This document shows positions 26,767 to 34,608 of a DNA stretch of 64,000 nt, piece after piece. The stretch spans positions 300 to 64,299 of the forward strand of contig DJOT01000005.1 in NCBI GenBank assembly GCA_002439095.1. The letters are read 5' to 3'. The DNA comes from Bacteroidales bacterium UBA6431 (lineage in GTDB: Bacteria > Bacteroidota > Bacteroidia > Bacteroidales > UBA932). A model generated the notes under the pieces. That model had not been told where the DNA came from. It made no database searches and saw only the letters and a list, made by a program, of their open reading frames with translations. The number at the start of each line of letters is the position of its first letter. Within the stretch, counting starts at the first letter, position 1. The position numbers were made by a program, and so were the translations under genes.

Positions 26767-27765
26767 ATGAAATCGATACTTGGAATAGGGAACGCCCTTA
26801 CAGATATTCTGGCAGTCCTGCCGGACGACTCGCTCCTCAACAATTACCATCTTCCCAAAGGCAGCATGCAGCATGTGGACATGGAGACGGGAGACAAGAT
26901 ATGGGCCGCACTCAAGCCGTTGGGGGTCAAGTATGTAGCAGGAGGCTCAGCAGCCAATACCATCACCTGCACCGCGATTCTCGGCATGCCGTCAAGCTTC
27001 ATCGGGAAGATAGGAGATGACGAACTGGGACTCCTTTTCAAGAGCGATCAGGAGCAATATGGAGTCAAGACCGTACTCCTCAAGAGCCCGCGCTCAAGCG
27101 GACGCTCAATGGTCTTCGTAAGCGGAGGCAACGCCGAACGCACTTTCGCCGTATATCTGGGCGCAGCCCTCGACCTCGTACCGGAAGATTTAAGGCCGGA
27201 ATGGTTCGAAGGTTACGACTACTTCCATATCGAAGGGTATCTCGTACAGAATCAAGCGCTTATCCGACGTGCCGTAGAACTTGCCCACGATGCGGGGTGC
27301 ATAATATCCCTCGACATGGCTTCCTACAATGTCGTAGAGTCCAACCTTGCATTCCTGCACGACATCATCGAGAAATATGTGGACATAGTTTTCGCCAACG
27401 AGACCGAATCAAAATCGTTCACAAAGCTCGGAGATCCGATTCTGGCATTGGACGAGATCGCTAGACTCTGCAAGATCGCAGTAGTCAAGATAGGCAAAGA
27501 CGGAAGCTGGATCAAATCAGGAGAAGAGGTGCACTTCATACCTGCATGGCCCGCCGACACGGTGGACGCCACCGGCGCGGGAGACACCTATGCGGCCGGA
27601 TTCCTATACGCTCACTCGGAGGGGCGCAGTCTGAAGGAGTGCGGCGAGGTCGGGTCCATCATAGCGGCCAAGGTGGTGGAAGTCATAGGGACTAAAATCG
27701 ACATTCCACGCTGGAAAGAGGCCAAACGCGAGATTAGGGAACTCTTCTCATCAAACGAAGCCTGA
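26767..27765 (+). CDS. PfkB-family sugar/nucleoside kinase (adenosine kinase-like)
   Basis: A ribokinase-fold kinase of 332 residues that phosphorylates a sugar or nucleoside with ATP. The N-terminal half holds the GGSAANT substrate motif (about 60-66) and GKIGDDELG. The C-terminal half holds the PfkB signature DTVDATGAGDTYAAGFLY with the catalytic Asp in GAGD. Overall layout is closest to adenosine kinase-like members, but substrate is not certain. An ATG at 26767 follows a -7 box; the TTG at 26749 lies upstream of that box and is rejected. Its stop overlaps the next start (TGATG). Confidence 0.88.
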   Translation: MKSILGIGNALTDILAVLPDDSLLNNYHLPKGSMQHVDMETGDKIWAALKPLGVKYVAGGSAANTITCTAILGMPSSFIGKIGDDELGLLFKSDQEQYGVKTVLLKSPRSSGRSMVFVSGGNAERTFAVYLGAALDLVPEDLRPEWFEGYDYFHIEGYLVQNQALIRRAVELAHDAGCIISLDMASYNVVESNLAFLHDIIEKYVDIVFANETESKSFTKLGDPILALDEIARLCKIAVVKIGKDGSWIKSGEEVHFIPAWPADTVDATGAGDTYAAGFLYAHSEGRSLKECGEVGSIIAAKVVEVIGTKIDIPRWKEAKREIRELFSSNEA

Positions 27766-28250
27766 TGAAGAATCCGTTTGTGCTGCTCCTGCGCCATATC
27801 GCACTCAGACGCAATGAGAGCGACACGCCGCATTGTCTGTGCCCTCTGGACAGAATACGCACAGCCACTGTGCTGGTCACCCCGATGCAGGAAGACAGCG
27901 ACGCCGTCAAATCAGCCGTCAAGCAGTACTTCAGCTACAACAATATCCCTGTTAACATAATAAGCCCGGGAAGCGGGGAGCTGAATCTTGCCGGGGCAAT
28001 CAAGAAAAAGTTCAGAGGGGAGAGACTCCCCGAAGGCTCGGGAGAACTGCTCATATCCCTGGCAGACACGGACTCGGCGTTCTGGCCGGAATATGAGGCC
28101 CGGTGCAGCAAGGCCTGTTTCAAAATAGGACGCCGCCAGCTCAAGAATGCTGTGTTTGACCTTGTGGTCCTGCCACCCGAAAACGGCAGCACACCAAGCC
28201 AGTCGGCCGTATTTTCCGAAATCAAAAACTACCTCAACATAATCAGATGA
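27765..28250 (+). CDS. DUF6913-like protein
   Basis: A soluble protein of 161 residues that resembles the small Bacteroidota-restricted DUF6913 family. Visible features are a basic N-terminal segment, a central part around KQYFSYNNIPVNIIS, and a segment near residues 110-130 (YEARCSKACFKIGRRQ) with two Cys that aligns with the conserved KxGR motif of that family as I recall it. No catalytic motif is evident. It is coupled to both neighbours: 1-nt overlap upstream and ATGA overlap downstream. Confidence 0.6.
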   Translation: MKNPFVLLLRHIALRRNESDTPHCLCPLDRIRTATVLVTPMQEDSDAVKSAVKQYFSYNNIPVNIISPGSGELNLAGAIKKKFRGERLPEGSGELLISLADTDSAFWPEYEARCSKACFKIGRRQLKNAVFDLVVLPPENGSTPSQSAVFSEIKNYLNIIR

Positions 28251-29146
28251 AATCTTTGATGCATTATCTGTCCGTTGCCCTCAAAGGCTTCGGTATGGGT
28301 GCGGCCAATGTCGTGCCCGGAGTAAGCGGAGGCACAATAGCCCTGCTCACAGGCATTTACACCGACATTGTGGACTCGCTCAATGCCGTGACCGAAAAAG
28401 AGACCTGGAAATCACTGCTCGGCGGCCGTTTCAGGGAATTCTGGCGCCTGATAAACGGAGACTTCCTCGTGGCCCTGCTGGTCGGCGTCCTTGTGAGCGT
28501 ATTTTCACTCGCAAAACTCGTCACGCTGTGCCTTGACTACTACCCTATACTGACTTGGGCCTTCTTCTTCGGCCTGATACTGGCCTCCGCTGCGCTGATG
28601 GTAAAGGGGGTCAAGGATTTCAAGGCCGTTGACCTGATACCGGCCATCATCGGACTTGCATTGGGTCTTGTCATCTGCACCCTGTCTCCAACCAAAACCA
28701 CTGACGACATCTGGTTCATCTTCCTGTGCGGCGCCGTCTCCATCTGCGCCATGATACTCCCGGGCATCTCGGGCAGTTTCATCCTGCTGGTGATGGGCAA
28801 ATACCACTATATCATGCAGGCAATCACTGACCTCAACTGGCCTGTAATCATCACTTTCGGGGTCGGCTGCGTGGTGGGAATATTAGCATTCGCCAAGCTT
28901 CTCCACTGGCTTCTGGCCCGCTGGGAGAGGCAGACCATGCTGGTGCTGCTGGGCTTCGTGTTCGGTTCGCTCGTGAGGGTGTGGCCATGGTATGACAGCG
29001 AAGCTGTGGAGGCGGCACAGATTCTCCGTACAGGCAGCGTCTCCCCTCTCGATCTTCAGATTCCGGAGGCCGTCGTCTTCTGCGTCATAGGGATTGCGGT
29101 CGTGGTGCTTTTCGAGTTGCTTGGCTCCAGAAAAAAGGCCGCCTAG
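28247..29146 (+). CDS. DUF368 membrane protein (PopT-type polyprenyl-phosphate transporter)
   Basis: A polytopic membrane protein of 299 residues. The signature GMGAANVVPGVSGGTIALLTGIY lies near residues 18-40 and a second copy-like segment ILPGISGSFILLVMGKY near 165-181, an inverted-repeat pattern. DUF368 proteins were recently shown in other bacteria to recycle undecaprenyl phosphate across the membrane, so a cell-wall lipid-carrier role is expected. It overlaps the DUF6913 gene by 4 nt and its stop shares a CTAG with the convergent xth stop. Confidence 0.9.
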   Translation: MKSLMHYLSVALKGFGMGAANVVPGVSGGTIALLTGIYTDIVDSLNAVTEKETWKSLLGGRFREFWRLINGDFLVALLVGVLVSVFSLAKLVTLCLDYYPILTWAFFFGLILASAALMVKGVKDFKAVDLIPAIIGLALGLVICTLSPTKTTDDIWFIFLCGAVSICAMILPGISGSFILLVMGKYHYIMQAITDLNWPVIITFGVGCVVGILAFAKLLHWLLARWERQTMLVLLGFVFGSLVRVWPWYDSEAVEAAQILRTGSVSPLDLQIPEAVVFCVIGIAVVVLFELLGSRKKAA

Positions 29147-29895
29147 AGGGAAAGGTCGAGTTCCACCGGGCAGTGATCCGACCCGTAGATCTCGTTGTGG
29201 ATGTCCGTACCGGTGATGCGGTCACGCAGGTTGTCTGACACCAGAAAATAGTCTATACGCCAGCCGGCGTTCCTCTCGCGGGCACGCATCCTGTATGACC
29301 ACCACGAGTATTTTGCCTCATCGGGATGCTGCTCCCTCCAGCTGTCGTGGAAACCGGCGGCGAGCAGTTCGCTCATCTTGGCACGCTCCTGGTCGGAAAA
29401 ACCTGCGTTAAGGTGGTTCGTCGAAGGGTTCTTGAGGTCTATCTCCTCATGAGCCACGTTCATGTCCCCGCATATCACCACGCCTTTTCGCTCGGCAAGA
29501 CCGCTCACATAGCCCCGGAAATGGTCCTCCCACTTCATGCGGTAGTCGAGTCGGCGCAGGCCGTCCTGGGAGTTGGGGGTGTAGACGTTGACCAGATAAA
29601 ACCCTGGCATCTCAAGGGTTATCACCCTCCCCTCCTGGTCGTGCTCTTCGCTCTGCATGCCGTAACTTACGCCCAGCGGTTCCAACCTGGTGTAAATGGC
29701 TGTGCCGGAATAGCCTTTCTTGGCGGCATAGTTCCAGTATGAACGGTAAGCGTCAAACTCCATATCGATCTGGCCTTCTTGAAGTTTTGTCTCCTGAAGA
29801 CAGACGAAATCGGCATCGAAGCCCTTGAAGATTTCGGGAAAACCTTTCCCCGCGACGGCGCGGAGGCCGTTGACATTCCAGCTTATGAATTTCAT
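29143..29895 (-). CDS. xth: Exodeoxyribonuclease III / AP endonuclease
   Basis: A Mg2+-dependent 3'-5' exonuclease and abasic-site endonuclease of base-excision repair. From the ATG at 29895 it has 250 residues and the canonical start MKFISWNVNGLRA. Other motifs are CLQETKLQEGQ, YTPNSQDGLRRLDYR, GDMNVAHEEIDL, and the C-terminal RIDYFLVS and GSDHCPVEL with the catalytic Asp/His. A longer start at 29910 is rejected because the TACTTTCG -7-like box overlaps it. Confidence 0.96.
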   Translation of the reverse strand: MKFISWNVNGLRAVAGKGFPEIFKGFDADFVCLQETKLQEGQIDMEFDAYRSYWNYAAKKGYSGTAIYTRLEPLGVSYGMQSEEHDQEGRVITLEMPGFYLVNVYTPNSQDGLRRLDYRMKWEDHFRGYVSGLAERKGVVICGDMNVAHEEIDLKNPSTNHLNAGFSDQERAKMSELLAAGFHDSWREQHPDEAKYSWWSYRMRARERNAGWRIDYFLVSDNLRDRITGTDIHNEIYGSDHCPVELDLSL

Positions 29896-29948
29896 GGAGC
29901 GAAAGTACACAATTTTTTGTATATTCGTGGGATTATCGACTATCAGAA

Positions 29949-31475
29949 ATGAGAGATCTTAGCCTTACCAATACCCTTTCGCGCAGAAAGGAACTTTTCG
30001 TGCCCATCAACCCGGGCCATGTCGGAATGTATGTTTGCGGCCCTACCGTATACGGGGATGCCCATTTGGGGCACGCGAGGCCAGGTGTAACTTACGATGT
30101 CCTCAGCAAGCTGCTGCGGCACCTTGGATACAAGGTGCGCTATGTGCGCAACATCACGGATGTCGGTCATCTTGAGCATGATGCCGATGAGGGTGAGGAC
30201 AAGATAGCAAAGAAAGCCAGACTTGAGCAGCTTGAGCCGATGGAAGTGGTGCAGACCTACACGTTCCGCTACCACGAGGCGATGCGGCTTCTTAACGTGG
30301 CCCCTCCGTCCATCGAACCGAGGGCTTCCGGGCATATCATCGAACAGATCGAAGCCATCAAGAAGATTCTTGATGCAGGCTACGCATACGTGAGCAACGG
30401 CAGCGTATACTTCGATGTAGAGAAATACAACAAGGACTTTCACTACGGTGTCCTGTCCGGACGCAATCTGGACGACACACTCGAAGGGACGCGCAACCTC
30501 GACGGGCAGTCCGACAAACACGCTCCGTATGACTTCGCGCTGTGGAAAAAGGCTGAACCTCAGCACATCATGCGTTGGCCATCACCTTGGGGAGAGGGAT
30601 TCCCGGGATGGCACCTTGAGTGCTCCGTGATGGGAGAGAAGTACCTCGGGCGCGAGTTCGACATCCACGGAGGCGGGATGGATCTGATGTTCCCGCACCA
30701 CGAGTGCGAAATCGCTCAGAATGAAGCGATGCGCGGCACTCAAGGCGTACATTATTGGGTACACAACAACATGATCACCATCAACGGGCAGAAGATGGGC
30801 AAGTCTCTCGGCAATTTCATCACCCTGCCTCAGCTCTTTGCCGGTGACCATCCGAAACTCGAGCAGGCCTACAGCCCGATGACTGTGCGATTCTTCATTC
30901 TCCAGGCCCATTACCGCAGCACTCTCGACTTCTCCAACGAGGCTCTCCAGGCTTCGGAGAAAGGGCTCAAGAGGCTGATGCAGGCGGCCAAGGATCTTTA
31001 TGCAATGGCCGGGAAGTCCATCCCGCAGTGCCAGTACGGAGAGCAGGTAATCGCTGTCGCCCCGGACAGCTGCCCGGCGGAGAGTGCTGACGTGAAAGCC
31101 ATATTCGACGGTGTCTACGATGCGCTCTGCGATGACATGAACACCCCGGTGGCTCTTGCCCATATTGCGGAGGCCGTACGTCTGGTGAACTCTACCAAAG
31201 CGAAGCAGTTGAGTCTCGGGAAGGGCGACATGCAGACCCTCGTGCAGATTTTTGATGACATAGTATTCGGAGTCCTCGGCCTCAAGGACGAAGATGCCGC
31301 GGCCGGCTCTGACGGCAAGGTGATCGGAGGCCTGATGGACATGGTGCTGGAGCAGCGGGCTGCTGCCAAGGCAGCCAAGAACTGGGCCGTCTCCGACCAC
31401 ATCCGCGACTCCCTCAAAGCCCTCGGCATCCAGGTCAAGGACACCAAGGACGGCGCCGAATGGACGATTGAGTAG
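29949..31475 (+). CDS. cysS: Cysteinyl-tRNA synthetase
   Basis: A class I synthetase of 508 residues. The HIGH motif appears as GDAHLGHAR near residue 38, preceded by the first Zn ligand in YVCGPTVYG. The remaining Zn ligands lie around HLECSVMG and HHECEIAQNE. The KMSKS loop is KMGKSLGNF, with Gly in place of Ser. The C-terminal helical anticodon-binding part follows. It is transcribed divergently from xth over a 53-bp gap containing TATATTCG. Confidence 0.97.
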   Translation: MRDLSLTNTLSRRKELFVPINPGHVGMYVCGPTVYGDAHLGHARPGVTYDVLSKLLRHLGYKVRYVRNITDVGHLEHDADEGEDKIAKKARLEQLEPMEVVQTYTFRYHEAMRLLNVAPPSIEPRASGHIIEQIEAIKKILDAGYAYVSNGSVYFDVEKYNKDFHYGVLSGRNLDDTLEGTRNLDGQSDKHAPYDFALWKKAEPQHIMRWPSPWGEGFPGWHLECSVMGEKYLGREFDIHGGGMDLMFPHHECEIAQNEAMRGTQGVHYWVHNNMITINGQKMGKSLGNFITLPQLFAGDHPKLEQAYSPMTVRFFILQAHYRSTLDFSNEALQASEKGLKRLMQAAKDLYAMAGKSIPQCQYGEQVIAVAPDSCPAESADVKAIFDGVYDALCDDMNTPVALAHIAEAVRLVNSTKAKQLSLGKGDMQTLVQIFDDIVFGVLGLKDEDAAAGSDGKVIGGLMDMVLEQRAAAKAAKNWAVSDHIRDSLKALGIQVKDTKDGAEWTIE

Positions 31476-31497
31476 TCTGATCAATACTAACGCATTT

Positions 31498-31533
31498 ATG
31501 CCTTAGAGTCAAGTACCTCTGGCTCTAAGGCAT
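31498..31533. terminator. Bidirectional hairpin between cysS and outer-membrane receptor
   Basis: ATGCCTTAGAGTC (31498-31510) pairs with GGCTCTAAGGCAT (31521-31533), 13 pairs with one T-G, around a 10-nt loop. No long T-run follows on either side. Its place between two convergent genes supports a terminator role. Confidence 0.65.
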
Positions 31534-31542
31534 TAGTAGTTA

Positions 31543-33846
31543 TTACTTCCTGCGGTCTGAGTTGTCGATGCTGCGGCTGTTAAACGGCACATAACCCTTG
31601 AAACGGCCGAAAGTATACTGGAGACGGAAGAAAAAGCTTCTGCCCGATCTTTGGTAAGTTTTATTGTTGAGCATCTCATCCGATATGGAACTGCTTTGGT
31701 ACACCGTATATTTTGACCAAGGTTGAATAGTCCCAATCTGGACACTAAAATTATCTCCGATATTCTGAGTCAGCCCTATAGTGCAGTCTGCAAGAACATT
31801 CTTGACGCTGCTTGTTTGAATTCCCATACTCCCCAAGAATAATGACGGATCCGTATAAAAAGCATGGCAATCAAGTTTTGCTCCCCTCCACAAATCAATT
31901 CCAGCCTGAAAATACATGGACCTTGTCCAAAAACAATTCGTCTGATCAAGATAAGAATAAGACTGATTACGGAACGATACCAACAATGACATATTCAGCC
32001 ACGGCACGGGAGTCACATCAATTGTTCCGCCAAGAGACAAATAATTGGCCTTACCTATATTGTCATAAGTACGATATAGCGCTCCATCCCCCTGAACCTT
32101 GTCATAAGCGAACACGCCATTGTTTGTATAGCGCTCGCTTACAAGAGCAGATAGATTTATAGCCTTGCCACTAGAGAACTGATACATCAACATGGCGTTG
32201 TAATACCTCTCGTTCTTCAGATTCGGGTTGCCCTGCACGATGATGCCGGGTACCGACTCGTCTTTATATGGGTTGAGATAATTGATATCCGGGCGGAAAG
32301 CCTCCTTATTAACGCGCAGCATCAGGGAATGGCGCAAGGCTGGACGGTACACAAGGCGCAGACCGTACAGCAAATCAAACGATGTGCTGTAGTCGGACAC
32401 CAGTTCCCCGGAAAGATCCGCGTCCACCATCCACTTCTCTCCCATCTTCGACCAGCTGCCCTTTACGGATCCCACCTGCTGAGTATAATTGAGGTAATTG
32501 CGACTCTCGTAACTGCGGTTGACATACTTCCCCGTCAAATACCAGGTGCTCCCGCCGCGAAACATATCACCATAGTCAGCCGACACCGTATGCTCACGCA
32601 TTGACGTATTATTGCCATAAGTGCTCCTGTCGGAGCCGTTCAACAGCTGATCATAGGCACTTGACATTTTACTTCCGTCGAACGCGTACTGAAATGTAAG
32701 CAGACGTGACGGGTGCTCCGCGAAGGAGCGCTGCCAGCCGGCAGACGCCTTGTACTTGCCGGAACGGATATCGCTGCTCCCCTCGCTGGAAGACTCTGAC
32801 ACTATCGCACCGGACTTGTCCCAAAAAGTGCTCCCAGCCTTGAGAGCATTATGCGTATCGTCCACGTCCGCTGAAGCCTCCACGAACAGGCGGCTCTCTG
32901 GAGTAAAGTCATAGCTGGAGCGCAAATTCGCCACATGATGATTGTCACGCGTGGGATCTGTCCTGTCGAATATTTCAGACTTGCTGTATTCCTCGGACTT
33001 AAGATAGTCCACATTTTGACGCGTCTCGCTACCGTAGAGGTCTGACCAAGTATAGTTATAGGACACGTTGTAGGTCAAGCCACCGTTCTTCGAAGTCAGT
33101 CCTGCATACCCGCCAGCATGGGAATCATCACCGGCCTCCGCTCTCAACTGGCCAGCAATAAGATCGCCAAGAGCATCTTTCGTGTCAAGGTTGATCACTG
33201 CGGTTTTGCCGGCGTGACGCCCGGAAGTCTGCGTCACCAGCTGGATTGACTTAAGCTTACCTCCAGTGAGAAGCTTAGTCATATATGCCTGATTATCACC
33301 GCTCAGCAACGTACTTTTCTTGCCGTTCACTGTGAATTCCACATCCTTGCCCAACACCTGGATCGCCTGTGTCTGAGGATCCACCTTCACGAAAGGCATA
33401 CGTTGCAAGAGTTCGCGCGCAGTCAACTTTTCCGCTTCGGGATCCGACGCCACATCATAAGCAAAACCGTTCACTTTTGTCTGCACATACTTGCGCTCGG
33501 CACTAACTTTCGCTGCATCCAGCGTCTCCTGTGGCTCAAGCACGATTGTACCCACATTCTGCTCCGCCTCTCCTGTCACGCTCAGAGTGCGTGTCACCGT
33601 GCCGAACTGAAAAGCGGATGCCGACAGGCGGTATTCCCCTGCAGTCTCCGCCTCTATAGAGAAAGCGCCGTCAGAATCCGTCTCAGCCGAACTCACGACA
33701 GCGCCTCCTGCATCCTGGAGCACCAGCAGTGCCCCCGGCAGCGTGACACCGCCACTGTCCGTCACTACCCCTTTCAAGACTATCCCGGCGTAGGAGGGAA
33801 GATAAAGAGCAAACATGCATAAACATGCATAAAAACACTTTCCCAT
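31543..33846 (-). CDS. TonB-receptor-like outer-membrane beta-barrel protein
   Basis: A 767-residue exported protein. The signal peptide starts MGKCFYACLCMFALYLPSYAG. Next come a carboxypeptidase-regulatory-like Ig fold (about 25-100), a plug-like segment (about 120-240, with LLQRMPFVKVDPQTQAIQV and NGKKSTLLSG) and a large barrel typical of the outer membrane protein beta-barrel family (OMP_b-brl_3). It is not a classical SusC. The ATG at 33846 is chosen for the signal peptide; an ATG at 33900 falls at the predicted transcription start. The 3' third (about 31550-32200) is visibly more AT-rich than the 5' part. Ligand unknown. Confidence 0.88.
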   Translation of the reverse strand: MGKCFYACLCMFALYLPSYAGIVLKGVVTDSGGVTLPGALLVLQDAGGAVVSSAETDSDGAFSIEAETAGEYRLSASAFQFGTVTRTLSVTGEAEQNVGTIVLEPQETLDAAKVSAERKYVQTKVNGFAYDVASDPEAEKLTARELLQRMPFVKVDPQTQAIQVLGKDVEFTVNGKKSTLLSGDNQAYMTKLLTGGKLKSIQLVTQTSGRHAGKTAVINLDTKDALGDLIAGQLRAEAGDDSHAGGYAGLTSKNGGLTYNVSYNYTWSDLYGSETRQNVDYLKSEEYSKSEIFDRTDPTRDNHHVANLRSSYDFTPESRLFVEASADVDDTHNALKAGSTFWDKSGAIVSESSSEGSSDIRSGKYKASAGWQRSFAEHPSRLLTFQYAFDGSKMSSAYDQLLNGSDRSTYGNNTSMREHTVSADYGDMFRGGSTWYLTGKYVNRSYESRNYLNYTQQVGSVKGSWSKMGEKWMVDADLSGELVSDYSTSFDLLYGLRLVYRPALRHSLMLRVNKEAFRPDINYLNPYKDESVPGIIVQGNPNLKNERYYNAMLMYQFSSGKAINLSALVSERYTNNGVFAYDKVQGDGALYRTYDNIGKANYLSLGGTIDVTPVPWLNMSLLVSFRNQSYSYLDQTNCFWTRSMYFQAGIDLWRGAKLDCHAFYTDPSLFLGSMGIQTSSVKNVLADCTIGLTQNIGDNFSVQIGTIQPWSKYTVYQSSSISDEMLNNKTYQRSGRSFFFRLQYTFGRFKGYVPFNSRSIDNSDRRK

Positions 33847-33902
33847 GAGATAAAAATTGGAATTTAATAATTTTGCTTCGTGGGCCACTCGAATGCCCAT
33901 GA

Positions 33903-33931
33903 CAAATATAGCGATTAATCGAGAAAAACAA
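33903..33931 (-). promoter_or_regulatory. Promoter of the outer-membrane receptor gene
   Basis: On the minus strand, TTG (33931-33929), an 18-bp spacer and TATATTTG (33910-33903) match the Bacteroidota consensus. Transcription should start near 33897, giving a leader of about 50 nt before the ATG at 33846. Confidence 0.75.
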
Positions 33932-34203
33932 TATTATTCGAAATGATTTTACGATTCTATAATTTTTAATCTAACATACTATTATTCAATAATATACAAT
34001 TATTACTATTCCGTAGTATCATCAAAATAGTCGCATTAAGACAAAACTGAAAGAAAAATCGAACATTCCCCTTTCAATCTGAAAGCCAACGATAAAAGCA
34101 CCTATTCCGAAGCCGAGACACTTCCAATATTATCGTATCCGATGGTATATGCTTGCAAATTGAAAGCGATATCGCATATCAAGTCACAGTCGCCGATGTC
34201 GTG
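33932..34203. other. AT-rich non-coding region upstream of receptor promoter
   Basis: About 270 bp without a credible gene. 33940-34060 is strongly AT-rich, with a 15-nt perfect palindrome TATTATTCAATAATA (33980-33994) and related TATTACTATT elements. This could be a regulatory region for the receptor gene. 34060-34203 returns to average composition with no feature seen. Confidence 0.5.
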
Positions 34204-34409
34204 CAGGTGGGAGCGGAATCCCCGGAACAGGCTCCCACCTGAACGGGAGAAGAGCTTCAGAGTAGACTGCGGGGCAGGATGGCTGTGCAGGTAGGAGCGG
34301 AATCCCAGGAAACGGCTCCTACCTGAACGGGGGAAGGGCCGCAGAGTGGACTGCGGGGCAGGCAGGTCGCGCAGGTAGGTGCGGAAACGCAGGAAACGGC
34401 TCCCACCTG
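34204..34409. repeat. 84-bp tandem repeat with conserved 11-bp hairpin (2.5 units)
   Basis: Units start at 34204, 34288 and 34372, exactly 84 bp apart. Each opens with an 11-nt arm, a 16-nt loop and the matching 11-nt arm (34204-34214/34231-34241; 34288-34298/34315-34325; 34372-34382/34399-34409). Units 1 and 2 are roughly four-fifths identical. The G-C pair at stem position 6 in unit 1 (34209/34236) is an A-T pair in unit 2 (34293/34320), a compensatory change. Unit 3 has two stem mismatches and stops after the hairpin. Unit 2 also has a second stem, CCGCAG/CTGCGG (34339-34356). The role is unknown. Confidence 0.9.
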
Positions 34410-34460
34410 GCGTGGTCGAGTCGAGGGGAATGAAAAATGGACGGCAAAACCGCCCTTGCC

Positions 34461-34578
34461 GTGCGCACGAGGGCAGTTCGGTGCGCACCAAGACCTTTCG
34501 TGCGCACGGCGGTATCGAGGGAATATGTCTCGTGCGCACCTGACGGCTTTCCACGCACGGGATCAGCCTTGTGCGCAC
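34461..34578. repeat. Spaced array of the palindrome GTGCGCAC
   Basis: Exact copies at 34461, 34481, 34500, 34532 and 34571, plus a degenerate CACGCAC at 34552. Start-to-start spacing is 20, 19, 32, 20 and 19 bp, so most copies lie about two helical turns apart. The 11-12 bp between copies differ. It directly follows the 84-bp repeats and ends 31 bp from the YitT stop. It could be a multi-site protein-binding region or a mobile small repeat; it is not a CRISPR array because the repeat is only 8 bp. Confidence 0.85.
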
Positions 34579-34608
34579 GGCAGGGAAGCAAAGCGGAGAG
34601 TGGGGCCT

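Noticed and set aside
29949..31475. KMGKS in place of KMSKS as a sign of a defective CysRS
   Set aside because: The second Ser and both Lys are kept, the HIGH and zinc motifs are intact, and variation at this position is tolerated in class I synthetases.
34102..34578. A 158-codon minus-strand ORF over the 84-bp repeats, with 28-residue repeats
   Set aside because: 84 is a multiple of three, so an open frame repeats automatically. The product is Arg/Pro/Ser-rich low complexity without a signal or known domain, and the stems are conserved as structure. Treated as non-coding.
34461..34578. Possible CRISPR array
   Set aside because: The repeat is only 8 bp, spacers are 11-24 bp, and no cas genes are present.
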